Part shown: piece after piece, positions 22,557 to 34,374 of the stretch
Layout: the number at the start of each line of letters is the position of its first letter
Position numbering within the stretch: position 1 is the first letter of the stretch
Translations under genes and position numbers: made by a program
DNA from: Akebia trifoliata
Lineage: Eukaryota; Streptophyta; Magnoliopsida; Ranunculales; Lardizabalaceae
Length of the DNA: 64,000 nt
Assembly: GCA_017979445.1 (NCBI GenBank)
Contig: CM030710.1
Span: 10,278,248 to 10,342,247, forward strand
Direction: 5' to 3'
The notes under the pieces: generated by a model
Databases searched by the model: none
Told to the model about the DNA's origin: nothing
Seen by the model: only the letters and a program-made list of their open reading frames with translations

Positions 22557-23960
22557 ATGCTTGATCTTATGTACCCAAAGATGGCCAAACGAAAGAAATA
22601 TAAGCAGCCAGAGGAACCTCCTTATTTCCTTAGATCTTCAATTGTTACCATGAGTACTTCCAGAGCAGCACAGCCCGCAGTGGTCGAAACGTCAGAAGTT
22701 GACGCAAGGATAGCAGCACTATTGGAAATGATTGAGAGGCAAGAAAAGATGATGAGTGTCGTGTTAGCTAACGCCAGTTTTATACAAGCCCAGACAGCAC
22801 AACACCATGTGTCAGGGTCAAATCAAGATCAACCCGAGCAACCTTTGCAAGGACCACAACCACCTTGCCACCCACAATGCCAGAATACCAAGGGCCCCCG
22901 CTCTATATTCCACAGAATCAACCCCCCTGTGATCATTCCTGATGAAGAATGCGAATACAGGGCCATAGAGGCCAAAAGTGCAACAGATGAAAATTTGGCT
23001 CAACAAATCGAGTCACTGCAACAAGAAATGAGGATGAAAGGCCTCAATAAGATGAGTGTAACTCGGTTCAATGACCTCTGTTTTTACCCTAATGCTCAAT
23101 TACTGGCCAAGTTCAAATGTCCAGAGTTTCAGAAGTACAGTGGGGCGGGGTGTCCTCTGTCGCACCTAAAACTATTCTACGGATCTATGTGCCAATACAG
23201 CGGCTACTGGTGCAATTGTTCCAAAGAAGCTTAACAGGGCCAGCCCTCAAATGGTTCTCTGGATTGGACCTAGCTGAAATGTTCTGGTACAATTATCGGT
23301 TCAATACGAATGTAGGTCTAGACCGGAATGACATGGCCACAATGATACGAAAGGAGACGGTGAAAGAGTATGTCCAGAGGTGGCGGGAATCTGTCTCACA
23401 AGTGAGGCTCACAATGACTTAACAAGAGATGAACACCACATTTATCTCGACCCTAGGGCATGCCTTTTATACCCATCTGGTGGGGCATACTACGGGCACA
23501 TTTTCAAATCTGGTACAAGTAGCAGATCGGGTCGAGGACGGGATCCGAACCGGTTTCATATTTGATTTTACAAGTTTGAGGACAACGACAGGGATCCCCT
23601 ATCAGAGAAAGCCAGTGCATGTGGCGAAGAAAAGAAAAGAGACACAGGTCAACAATGTACAACCCTGCTAACCTCTCTTTATTCAGGCACCAATTTAAAA
23701 ACCACCGGCACCACAAGTCCCTTGGACGTCGATACCTCAAGTCGCCTGAGCTCCAACACCGCAGAATCCCTTTCGGACAGTTCCTCCGCAAGTACAACCA
23801 GCACCGCAGTATGGTCAAACTCAACAAGCTCAACCCAACAGGATAAACAGGGTATTCACTAGAGTGCCTATAACGCTGACAGAATTGCTTCCGATCTTGC
23901 TCAGAGGAGAGTACCACACAAAATGACTACCAAATCCAGATGCTACAAAAGGACCAGGGT
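22557..23960 (+). pseudogene. element A gag, N-terminal part
   Basis: Starts with ATG at 22557. About 50 residues in comes a helical segment (VDARIAALLEMIERQEKMM), then a Gln/Pro-rich spacer, then the retrotransposon gag core: KFKCPEFQKYSG and, after a frameshift near 23190-23220, LTGPALKWFSGLD with EYVQRWRESVSQV. The second frame continues past a TAA at 23420, a TAA near 23670 and others through a Pro/Gln-rich region to RVPITLTELLPILLRG (about 23850-23910). A zinc-knuckle-like C-x2-H begins at about 23976, where element B interrupts the gene. Gag would form the virus-like particle in the cytoplasm. Broken here. Confidence 0.85.
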
Positions 23961-23991
23961 ATAACCCCAGCTTATTTTGTGAATTTCATAT

Positions 23992-23996
23992 GGGTG
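23992..23996. repeat. target duplication of element B, left (GGGTG)
   Basis: GGGTG precedes the left LTR; the same five bases follow the right LTR at 34375-34379. Removing B and one copy restores the gag reading frame of A across the junction. Confidence 0.9.
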
Positions 23997-25734
23997 TGAA
24001 AGCGCCCTCAATCCGCGGGGTGCGCGGATCCGCTTTTGACCCTTGAGATTTGGGAGTCGCCACCTAGTTATTGTGGTCTAGGAACCAAACTGACTCTAAC
24101 ATGGATAAAAAGAACTAATCTACCATAAAAAATCTGAATTCGGGGATCAAGTTACGGGGTTGGAAGGTGTTAGGCACCAACCCCGCCCGGCCAAAGCCGG
24201 TCTCTACTAACTTCCCAAATATATCACATTGCTAAAAACCTAGATAAAAAAAAAAAAAAATTTCACACCTTTCCGATAGCAAGGATTTTGCTCCCTCAGA
24301 TCTGACAAAAAGAGCTCCTTGTACTGTACTCCCTTGCTTCGTTCTGTTTCCGGATTTGACTTCGGATCTCCTAGATCAAGGTATCTCCTTGTTTTTGCAT
24401 CTGAACTCTTCAAGTTTGTTGTGGATTTGGGGGTGTTTTTGGAGGGATTTTAGGTGTTTTCTAGACTAAAATTGAAAGAGAGATGTTAGGTAAGGAGTTG
24501 GGGCTCCAAAACTAGGGTTTATGGGGGGCTAGGGGAGCTTCTAGACCTACTTCTCTTAGGGTTTATGATTTGATACGAAAATAGGGTGTGAGCACCTCTA
24601 TTTATAGAATTTTTTTAAGGTTGATTTGGATAGAGTTAGTGTTTAATTAGAGATCTTTTAATTAGAGTTGTGTTTTAGTTAAAATTGTTTTAGGTAGAAT
24701 TGTGTTTTAATTAGAATTGTTTTAGGTAGAATTGTTTTTAAGTTAGAACTCTATTAGATAGAGTTATTATTTAATTAGAATTCTATTATGACTTTTGGTC
24801 TTATTTGATTGACTTTTAATGTTTTGACTTTAGTCTTAATTGATTGACTTTTAATATTTTGACTTCAGTCTTGCTTAATTGACTTTAATTTTGACTTTAG
24901 TCTCACTTGATTGACTTTAATACTTTGACTACAGTCTTGCTTGATTGACTTTAAATTTTTGGAGAACCCCCTTCCATTATTTTTTAATTCTTTGGACCCC
25001 CAAATGGAGGGGTCCTTAAAGAAATATCCCACGAACCCTCAACAATTTTACCCGAAAGTCCGATTGATCGATTTTTTAGGTTCAAAATTTTAAATTAATT
25101 TCATCAATGTTTCACTTTAATTATTTAATATTTTATTTATTAATTTCGAATTTTTTAATTATGAAAATTGTGAAATTACCGTTTTGCCCCCGGAGAGGAC
25201 TTTTCACGTTTTAAGTCGGTTTTTAATGTTCTAGGATGTTTTAGAATCGATTTTTCGTAAGGAATTCAATGGAAATATTATTTTGTGTCATTTATGAAGT
25301 TTTTTGTGTGAAATGATTGTGAACTTTATGAGGGGCATTTTCGTAATTTTGTCAATTCTTTTAAAATTGGTGAAATGATTTATTTGGTTTCGATTTGTTA
25401 TTTTATGTGTTCGAGAGAGTTTTCCTAAGCGTAATGTAGGCTCTAGGGTTGTTTTGAGGTTAGGGGTATTTTGATAATTTGGTAATTTTTTAGTGATTTT
25501 TATCGTGAAGTTTCTTTTTGGTCTGCAAGATGATGATTTCTATGTTTCTGGGGTCGTATTTTCCTAGCGTAGCGTGGTTTCTAAGGTTTTGTCAATTCGA
25601 GATACCTCATCCGGATTTCTGAAACACATCTGGTAACAAAATAAAGCAATGGAATACACATCCATCATTGGGAATCATTGCAATCGGATTGACGAGTTGA
25701 TTAATCAGGCGAGTGCAAAAATGGGGTGTCTACA
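23997..25734 (-). repeat. element B 3' LTR (family B)
   Basis: 1,738 bp. On the minus strand it starts TGTAGACACCCC at 25734 and ends GGCGCTTTCA at 23997. Near its 3' end it carries a GC-rich hairpin (ATCCGCG-GGGTG-CGCGGAT) and a GGTGGCGACTCC copy of the primer-site core (24053-24064). The middle contains repeated GACTTTAATTTT-like, TTGATTGACTTT phrases. Confidence 0.93.
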
Positions 25735-25747
25735 GATGCCCCTCTTT
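25735..25747 (-). other. element B polypurine tract
   Basis: AAAGAGGGGCATC on the minus strand directly abuts the 3' LTR start, the position and composition expected of the plus-strand DNA primer. Element A has the comparable AAAGAAGGGCAGC at 53031-53043. Confidence 0.8.
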
Positions 25748-25863
25748 GGCAGAGGGTTGAAGCAAACTAGATAGCAAATCTATTTTGGTAGATAGTGCGA
25801 TATCTGAATGCCAAAGCTAGTGACAGTTCATTTTGCAGCCTGATTTAGCAATTCGTCGGGGTG

Positions 25864-25974
25864 TTCGGATCCTTGAGGGTAAAGCTCTCCCCGAATTAAA
25901 AGATTGTCAGGTCCTTGAGCGAGAGCTCTCACTGACAGTGTCAGATCCTTGAATTTTAGAGAATTCTCCCTGAC
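25864..25974 (-). repeat. short hairpin array (three units) in element B
   Basis: Three consecutive units share an inner (A/G)TCCTTGA but have different, mutually complementary ends: TTCGG (25864) with CCGAA (25891); GTCAG (25906) with CTGAC (25932); GTCAG (25940) with CTGAC (25970). The first unit has swapped both arms together relative to the others. Confidence 0.6.
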
Positions 25975-26089
25975 TAAAAAGTGCAAGTGTGTGCACTGTG
26001 TGAAATTGAGTAAAATCTGAGTAAAACAAAACTCGAGAAAATTTGAATGATATTTGAGACAAATCTGAGCAAAAGTTGGGAGAAAGTTA

Positions 26090-27180
26090 AATGTCCTACT
26101 CTACCTACTCTAGGTGAAAGAGTAATAAATTTATATTTTTTTTGAGAGTCTTATTCTACCTACTCAGAGTGAAAGAGTAATGCACTAAATTTTTTTGGGA
26201 AGTTCTACTCTACCTACCTGGAGTGAAAGAGTAATGAACTATTTTTGTTTTTTTTTTTTTGGAAGTTCTACTCTACCTACTCGGAGTGAAAGAGTAATGA
26301 ACTAAGCTTTTTAGAAGTCCTACTCTACCTGCCCAGGGTGAAAGAGTAATAAACTAATTTTTTTTTTGGAAAGTTCTACTCTACTCTACCTACTCGGAGT
26401 GAAAGAGTAATGAATTAAAAAATTTTTTTGGGAAGTTCTACTCTACCTACCCGGAGTGAAAGAGTAATGAACTAAGCTTTTTAGAAGTCCTACTCTACCT
26501 GCCCAGGGTGAAAGAGTAATGAACTAATTTTTTTGGAAAGTTCTACTCTACCTACTCGGAGTGAAAGAGTAATGAACTAATTTTTTAGGAGTCCTACTCT
26601 ACCTGCCCAGGGTGAAAGAGTAATGAACTAATTTTTTTTTTGAAAGTTCTACTCTACCTACTCGGAGTGAAAGAGTAATGAACCAAGCTTTTTGAGAGTC
26701 CTACTCTACCTGCCCAGGGTGAAAGAGTAATGAGTAATGAACTAATTATTTTGGGAAGTTCCACTCTACCTACTCGGAATGAAAGAGTAATGAACTAATT
26801 GTTTTGGGAATCCTACTCTACCTGCCCAGGGTGAAAGAGTAATGAATTAATTATTTTGGGAAGTTCTACTCTACCTACTCGGAGTGAAAGAGTAATGAAC
26901 TAATTATTTTGGGAGTCCTACTCTACCTGCCCAGGGTGAAAGAGTAATGAACTAATTTTTTTTTGGAAGTTCTACTCTACCTACTCGGAGTGAAAGAGTA
27001 ATGAACTAATTTTTTTTTTTGGAAGTTCTACTCTACCTACTCAAAGTGAAAGAGTATGAACTAATTTTTTCTGGGAAGTTCTACTCTACCTACTCGGAGT
27101 GAAAGAGTAATGAACTAATTTTTTTCTTTTTTAGGAAGTTCTATTCTACCTGCCCAGGGTGCAAGAATAATGAACTAAGC
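26090..27180 (-). repeat. minisatellite with two alternating hairpin units
   Basis: About twenty units of 50-60 bp. Each has TACTCT...AGAGTA as outer arms around either ACC-TACT-CGG-AGTG-AA or ACC-TGCC-CAG-GGTG-AA, followed by ATGAACTAA and a T-rich spacer of variable length. The two inner cores alternate through much of the array. Both cores can pair internally (TACT/AGTG, TGCC/GGTG). Located in the 3' region of element B. Confidence 0.9.
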
Positions 27181-27840
27181 TTTGAGGGAACAAACGGGGG
27201 ATTAACCTCGCATTTGACTTTTTTTTTTAATAAAAAGTTGGATTTTATGAAGGTCTGGTAAATATTTTAACTCTCTTTGAATCTGAGGAGTTTTCAAAAT
27301 TGCTATCAAGAGGGTAACCTTTAATGCAAAGTTAACCTTATCCTTTGGGGTTGAAATTGACCAGGCATCAGAACAAAAATGCCCCTAGTTTGACAAGGAA
27401 CATTGCACTAGGGATAATTGAATATAATTTGAAAATAAATGCCCCTAGTGTAAGGGGGGAAACTGTACTCTTTAGAAAAAAGGAAGTGCCCTTGTTATGA
27501 AAGTTTGAAATCCTTGATTACCGCAAGCGCAATAAAGGTTTAACTTTTAATTTTGACTTTTTATATTGAAGATTTTGAGTCAGGCTCAAAGACATTGGAA
27601 CAAAATATTTCTTTCTGAAATTCATCATAGAATTTGTTCTTTCTCCCCGTCGGTTCGCTTAGGGACATGAAACTCTTCAGATCAATCATAGACGAGATAC
27701 TTGTATCCACTGAGTCTATATTTGGTTCAAACTGGGTATTGAAACTTGATCATTCGGACTTCTGATATTTCGGCTCGGGCTACCTTTTCAGCTTCTCAAC
27801 TCAACGGAGATTTTCTTTTATTTTTTGATAGCTCTAAGTT

Positions 27841-28050
27841 TTGCCTAGATTGCCTATCCAGGTTTTCAATCTAGCGAGCATGCTCTAGCTTTTGCCTAGA
27901 TCGCCTTTTTAGGTTTTCGATCTAGCGAGCTTACAATTTTTTCTTTTTTTCTTGCTTTGATTGTTGCCAAGGTCATCCTTTCAGATCTTCAACCTTGCGA
28001 GCTTACCTTAATTTTTGCCTAAGCCGCCCTTTTTGGGTTTTCAACTTAGC
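27841..28050 (-). repeat. four-unit array of hairpins with changing, complementary arms
   Basis: Units share TTTTTGCC...TTTTC...GCGAGC but have different paired arms: CTAGATTG/CAATCTAG (27845-27852, 27867-27874), CTAGATCG/CGATCTAG (27896-27903, 27918-27925), CAAGGT/ACCTTG (27968-27973, 27992-27997) and CTAAG/CTTAG (28019-28023, 28045-28049). The inner stem also changes in pairs (CCT/AGG, CCC/GGG). Not coding. Confidence 0.8.
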
Positions 28051-28369
28051 AAATTTTTTCTTCTTCTTCCCTTCTGAACTTCTGGAGTTGCTGTCTGATC
28101 ATGCTTTGCTATCTTCCTTGACTTCTCGCACGGTACTTAGGAGGACTTTCATGGGTAAGCTTAGGACTAGGTATAAAAAGAAAGGGATTTTGAGGCTCAA
28201 AAACCCAAATGCCCCTTGTGTGACATTTCCTTTTAAATTATTTTCTTTTTCCTTGAATTTTCTTCCCCACTTTGACAATTTTTTTCTTTTGAATTTTTTT
28301 TTTAGATTTTTTCTTTGTCGGGGAATCTATTTTTATTTTTTTGATGTGGTCGGGCCTGAAGTAACTTCT

Positions 28370-28420
28370 CAGGTTGCCTACGTACCCCAGAATTTTGGGA
28401 TCAGACCAAAACGTAGTTCG
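28370..28420 (-). repeat. conserved hairpin motif (CTACG/CGTAG)
   Basis: GCCTACGTACCCCAGAATTT, then TGGGATCAG and CGTAGTTC, fold with arms CTACG/CGTAG and inner CCCA/TGGG. From memory similar wording recurs in many plant genomes near the 3' end of Ogre-like elements. Here it is a single copy adjoining the hairpin arrays. Confidence 0.5.
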
Positions 28421-28866
28421 AATTTTCCCTCCCCTAGGTTAGGTGATCGGGCTGAGAAAGAAAAATGCATCATTTTTTTTTTGAAAAGGCTGCAAAGGGC
28501 TGAGAAAGGAGATAATGAACTGGGTAGTAGGAAAATTGATTCGGCCAAAGATGGCCTCCTTAAATGTAGTACCATTTGATCCGGTCAAGGTTGGTTGACT
28601 CTGGTAGTTCACTTCCATCATGATCTTGAAGTCTGACGACTTTTCCAGACAGTATTTCCTTAATGAATGAATTTCTCCAATTGGGTTCAGACTTTCTTCT
28701 ATAGTCGAGGAGGAGTGTTCAATTTTCTTTGAAGTCTGATAGTTAAATCCTTGACTTGTAAATGATGAGCTTTGACCTTTTTGTCAAATGCACGGGTGAC
28801 TCTTCTTAGATAAGCTTGCACATGGTACAGGGCTTTAACTCGTTTTCTTCGATCAAGTTTAATTCT

Positions 28867-29340
28867 TCATACTGCTGACGAACCCAATCTGTTTCTAACA
28901 AATGATTTTCCAACAAGACCCTGAGAGACGAAATTTCCATTTAAATTGGCAAGACTACTTCCATGCCATACACTAAGGAGTAGGGAGTAGCTCCAGTAGA
29001 GGATCGAATTGAAGTTCGATATGTCCATAGCGTGAATGATAATTTTTCTGACCAATCTCGATGTGATGGACACAATTTTCCTGATGATAGTCTTGAGACT
29101 CTTACTAACTGCTTCAACCGTTCCATTGATCTGAGGACGGTAGGGAGAAGATTTGTGTTTTCGGATCTTCAACTTTAAACGTAAAGTAATGATTTATGCT
29201 TTGAAGTACGACCCATTATCAGAGATCAGTTCAAAAGGTACCCCCATATCGACTGATAATATGTGATTTGAAACTCAAGATGTAGTAAGGATAGTGCTGA
29301 TACATTTTATAACATCTTCTTTGATTCCATCGATATAGAC
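28867..29340 (-). pseudogene. element B integrase remnant
   Basis: On the minus strand, GVPFELISDNGSYF (second catalytic Asp of the DDE triad, near 29215) is followed after an in-frame stop by KHKSSPYRPQINGTVEAV (the catalytic Glu region, near 29110-29150). Spacing suits a gypsy integrase core. Upstream HHCC zinc finger and first Asp are not recognisable, and the downstream part is frameshifted. Non-functional. Confidence 0.8.
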
Positions 29341-30440
29341 GAGTATCTATTCTGTGTTGAACAACACCCAAGCTTGTACCTAACATACCCTCATATGATC
29401 ACACGAACAAGTCTTTTGAAATTTCTGAGTAAATTCATTATCCCCTCGTGTTCCTTTAGGGATAAGATGGTTTCTATTTGAATCTCTTTAGGAATTATTT
29501 TTTGTTTCGAGGTCAAAGACCTTTCCTTTCTCGATTAAAGGTTGAGCCCGACTCTTATCTTCTTGTTCAGAAATGAAATCTATCAAATTATTAGTTAATT
29601 CGTTAATGCGCTCGAGGTATTCAAAAATTTCCTTTATTCGATCAATTTTAGATGGGGCAACAGACACCTCTATAGACTCGATGAACTAACTTGACTCAAT
29701 AGGAAATAGTAGACTCAATCTAAGGAAGACATGACCTTGCTGGAAAAAAGGACTCGAGCTAACCCAAATGACTCATGAAAACTTAAGACAAGTACCCACA
29801 CGAGTTTGATTAGGACTGAGGACTGAGATATTGCTTATAACCGGTAGGATTGAAACACGATGATCTTCAAAGAACAACTCGACGATGTTGAGAAAGTTTG
29901 AGGTCATTTCTGACTGTTGATTTGATATTGACGTTTACTCTAACTGACCGGATTTACAACCCTAGCTAGACGATGGACGATTGAGCTTAGACACAATGAT
30001 AACCCTTAAACCTCTTTGAAGGTGAATTTAACCAATTTCAATGTCACCCCCTTGATAAAATTTTAAATGAACCCTGAGATTTTATTGAATTTTGTGCACC
30101 AATCCATTAAACAATTCATTAATGTAATGATTATTCAGAAAAATAATTTTATTGCACTCTTGAAAAATATTGACAAATAATGTTTTCATTGAATAACAAC
30201 TTCCACAAACATATTTCAATAATTTTTCATGCAAAAATAGAATTTTTGTAAACCATTTTTTTCTGAAAAATATTTTTATTCCTTTTCTTTTTTTTAGAAA
30301 ACATTTTCTTTTAGAAAACTTTTTGGGAAAGCATTTCCTTCTGGAAAATCTTATTCTTCCGGAAAATATTTTACTTTTGAAAAGTATTTCTCTTCTGGAA
30401 AGCATTTTTCTTCTGGAAAACATTTTTCTTCTTTTAAAAT
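29341..30440 (-). other. element B degenerate internal DNA
   Basis: No recognisable domain. At 30290-30440 lies a simple GGAAAA/TTCTTCTGGAAAA repeat, which in element C (46190-46330) sits just before ORF1. In B the homology stops after this repeat, so the ORF1-to-RT portion was probably deleted here. Confidence 0.5.
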
Positions 30441-30599
30441 GGGTTTATAATCCGAATCAGAAAAAAAGTTTGAATTTCATTTTGATTCAAATGGCTCGGC
30501 TAATAATGATCGTTGGATCGAGATGGACTGGGTCAAGTTTAAAATGGATTTTTTTATTGGGTTGGTGCACCCATTTTAATTTCCAAAAACAACATTTTT

Positions 30600-31460
30600 G
30601 ATCCTTGTGGACAATCATACACTCTGATCTATACATTCATCAATCCAAAGGTTCCATTCAATAAACAACCCGGGAACACCCACGACAAGTTCGAGTCGTG
30701 ACCTACAGGAAATGTTTCTAGACTCTAAGCTTACTACGTGCAATGCATTTTTATCTGGCCACCCTTGCCTAAGCACACCTATATACCTCTCGATACGTGG
30801 TGGCTTGGTTTGATATACCGTATAGGTGATAATCTAAAACCTCAATTCACTTCTCTGAAGCTAAAAACAGCCAGTTTGATCTCCAGTTGAGAGGTGGCGC
30901 ACAATGCTGAGCAAGGGCCCACTTAAATACCTCTCGTCTAGAATAGACGTAGTCTATCCCCCTCGTACAGTAGGGTACAACGGGGCAAGATCTTTCTTAG
31001 GCACCGGTTTTGACCAAGAAGTGCAATTGATATACTTAGACTATCTTTTATACCTACGGGTACGAGTCAAGAGTTGTAGCTTTCATAAATGGTTTGGCAT
31101 CCCACGAGGGGACCGACCACGTACTAGTACTACGTTGGCAATCGGGACATGTGACTGTGTGGCTTACAATAGGTCAAAGGCTCAGGTCGCTCCAGCCTGG
31201 GTGCATCAACATACTTCTCAGAATCACCTGATCAGATGGTATTGATGCCCCCAGTTTGATATACCCTAAGGTACGTGACTGGAGTTGTGGGTTTCATGAA
31301 TGACGTCGCATCTCCGAAGAGACCGGGCCACGCACTAGTGCCACGTTGGCTAAATGGGACGTGTAAGTGAGTAAAACATTAAACGTGCATGTGGTGTGTG
31401 CAAAACAGGGTGGGGTGTGCCCGGGACCTTTTTCAAACAAATGGGCCCATGATCCAATCA
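30600..31460 (-). other. element B leader, conserved palindrome block
   Basis: Homologous (minus strand) to 17600-18420 of A and 45170-45990 of C. Perfect palindromes GTACTAGTAC (31121-31130) and GCACTAGTGC (31332-31341) are 211 bp apart. Non-coding. Confidence 0.8.
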
Positions 31461-31804
31461 AACCAATCATACATTTAATCAAAATCAAAATCATTCAAAT
31501 CATATGAATATTCAATTAAGATCACATTATTCCATCACATAAGCACATTAACATTACGATCAACATCAATCATGTATTTCAAGCAAGATCATGGTAAATT
31601 AATCAATAAATATGGCATATGATAATGATCAAACAAACATTGCAATAGGCATAATTTTTATAATTTTTAAGGTCCAATCAATGATCACTTTTGGGTGATC
31701 CAAAATAAATCGAGATTCCAATAGGTGTTACATTGATGATAGAATGACAATGGTTGAGATGAGCTCACTCTCAAGAACATTAATTGTGCCAACATTAGAT
31801 AAAT

Positions 31805-32385
31805 TCAGATTTCTGTGAATTAGGAAAATACAATCTGAACTTGCATCGATGATATCTAAGGCTCCCGATAACGAAATCGAGTGAATTCAAGTTCTAAATT
31901 AATCTACTCGATGAGATCTACATTTTATTAGTAGGTGTCCAGACTTAGTTCTCACCAGAATGTTCTGTAAAAACGTTTTAACGTTGCTGTCCCAACTTTC
32001 ATTCAGAAATAATTCCAGATTTACAGATTGAACTTGCATCGATGATATCTAAGGCTTCCGATAACGAAATTGAGTGAACTCAGATTCTAAATTAATCTAC
32101 TCGACGAGATCTATGTTTTATTAATAGGCTCCCAGACTTAATTCTCACTAGAATATTCTCTAAAAAAGTTTTAACATTGCTGTCCCAACTTTCATTCAGA
32201 AATAATTCCAGATTTACAGATTGAACTTGCATCGATGATATCTAAGGCTTCCGATAACGAAATTGAGTGAACTCAGATTCTAAATTAATCTACTCGACGA
32301 GATCTATATTTTATTAAGAGGTTCTCAGACTTAATTCTCACTAAAATATTCTCTAAAAACGTTTTAATATTTCGGTCCAACCTTC
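31805..32385 (-). repeat. 193-bp tandem repeat in element B leader
   Basis: GAACTTGCATCGATGATATC recurs at 31837, 32030 and 32223, a period of 193 bp, with about three copies. The second and third copies are nearly identical, the first more diverged. It lies between the primer site and the palindrome block. Confidence 0.88.
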
Positions 32386-32616
32386 ATCATTCCATCATTT
32401 TCATAGGTCAAATTGAATCTTTCATTATTTAGGGGTCATCAAAAAGTGATCCTTAATTGGAAAAAAAAAATGCAATACCCAAAATCATCTACAATCAAGA
32501 CAAAAAATAAATAAACAGAAAAAATAAATAAAATAAATCCAACTAAATAATAAAAAAATCTAGGTCATCTTGGCAATGCTCCCATACTTGGGGTTTTTCA
32601 AGTTTGATCCTCAATA

Positions 32617-32635
32617 GTCCCCAGTGGAGTCGCCA
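32617..32635 (-). other. element B primer-binding site (tRNA-Arg)
   Basis: TGGCGACTCCACTGGGGAC on the minus strand abuts the 5' LTR end exactly and matches the Ogre tRNA-Arg primer site without change. Confidence 0.9.
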
Positions 32636-34374
32636 TGAAAGCGCCCTCGATCCGCGGGGTGCGCGGATCCGCTTTTGACCCTTGAGGTTTGGGAGTAGCC
32701 ACCTAGTTATTGTGGTCTAGGAACCAAACTGACTCTAACATGGATAAAAAGAACTAATCTACCATAAAAAATCTGAATTCGGGGATCATGTTACGAGGTT
32801 GGAAGGTGTTAGGCACCAACCCCGCCCGGCCAAAGCCGGTCTCTACTAACTTCCCAAATATATCACATTGCTAAAAACCTAGATAAAAAAAATAAAAATT
32901 TCATACCTTTCCGATAGCAAGGATTTTGTTCCCTCAGATCTGACAAAAAGAGCTCCTTGTACTGTACTCCCTTGCTTCGTTCTGTTTCCGGATTTGATTT
33001 CGGATCTCCTAGATCAAGGTATCTCCTTGTTTTTGCATCTGAACTCTTCAAGTTTGTTGCGGATTTGGGGGTATTTTCGGAGGGATTTTAGGTGTTTTCT
33101 AGACTAAAATTGAAGGAGGGATGTTAGGTAAGGAGTTGGGGCTCCAAAACTAGGGTTTATGGGGGGCTAGGGGAGCTTCTAGACCTACTTCTCTTAGGGT
33201 TTATGATTTGATACGAAAATAGGGTGTGAGCACCTCTATTTATAGAATTTTTTTAAGGTTGATTTGGATAGAGTTAGTGTTTAATTAGAGATCTTTTAAT
33301 TAGAGTTGTGTTTTAGTTAAAATTATTTTAGGTAGAATTGTGTTTTAATTAGAATTGTTTTAGGTAGAATTGTTTTTAAGTTAGAACTCTATTAGATAGA
33401 GTTATTATTTAATTAGAATTCTATTATGACTTTTGGTCTTATTTGATTGACTTTTAATGTTTTGACTTTAGTCTTAATTGATTGACTTTTAATATTTTGA
33501 CTTCAGTCTTGCTTAATTGACTTTAATTTTGACTTTAGTCTCACTTGATTGACTTTAATACTTTGACTACAGTCTTGCTTGATTGACTTTAAATTTTTGG
33601 AGAACCCCCTTCCATTATTTTTTTAATTCTTTGGACCCCCAAATGGAGGGGTCCTTAAAGAAATATCCCACGAACCCTCAACAATTTTTCCTGAAAGTCC
33701 GATTGATCGATTTTTTAGGTTCAAAATTTTAAATTAATATCATCAATGTTTCACTTTAATTATTTAATATTTTATTTATTAATTTCGAATTTTTTAATTA
33801 TGAAAATTGTGAAATTACCGTTTTGCCCCCGGAGAGGACTTTTCACGTTTTAAGTCGGTTTTTAATGTTCTAGGATGTTTTAGAATCGATTTTTCGTAAG
33901 GAATTCAATGGAAATATTATTTTGTGTCATTTATGAAGTTTTTTGTGTGAAATGGTTGTGAACTTTATGAGGGGCATTTTCGTAATTTTGTCGAATTCTT
34001 TTAAAATTGGTGAAATGATTTATTTGGTTTCGATTTGTTATTTTATGTGTTCGAGAGAGTTTTCCTAAGCGTAATGTAGGCTCTAGGGTTGTTTTGAGGT
34101 TAGGGGTATTTTGGTAATTTGGTAATTTTTTAGTGATTTTTATCGTGAAGTTTCTTTTTGGTCTGCAAGATGATGATTTCTATGTTTCTGGGGTCGTATT
34201 TTCCTAGAGTAACGTGGTTTCTAAGATTTTGTCAATTCGAGAAACCTCATCCGGATTTCTGAAACACATCTCGTAACAAAATAAAGCAATGGAATACACA
34301 TCCATCATTGGGAATCATTGCAATCGGATTGACGAGTTGATTAATTAGGCGAGTGCAAAAATGGGGTGTCTACA
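32636..34374 (-). repeat. element B 5' LTR (family B)
   Basis: 1,739 bp, partner of 23997-25734. The perfect hairpin arms ATCCGCG (32650-32656) and CGCGGAT (32662-32668) lie near its U5 end. The primer-core copy at 32692-32701 has one mismatch here. Ends TGTCTACA at 34374, followed by TSD GGGTG 34375-34379. Confidence 0.93.

Larger units (their letters stand above)
23997..34374 (-). mobile_element. element B: Ogre-like deletion derivative, minus strand, complete with two LTRs
   Basis: 10,378 bp with TSD GGGTG, inserted in gag of A. Read on the minus strand: 5' LTR 32636-34374, tRNA-Arg primer site 32617-32635, leader about 30441-32616 with palindromes and a 193-bp repeat, an integrase remnant at 28867-29340, a 3' region of hairpin arrays (25735-28640), polypurine tract 25735-25747, and 3' LTR 23997-25734. 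ORF1, gag, protease and RT are not recognisable, so it could move only with help from a related element. The LTRs differ at roughly thirty places over 1.74 kb by eye (about 98 % identical), so the insertion is fairly recent and much younger than A. Confidence 0.92.

Noticed and set aside
27995..28579. 194-codon open frame in element B
   Set aside because: Phe-rich translation of T-rich non-coding DNA; it overlaps the hairpin array on the strand opposite to the element.
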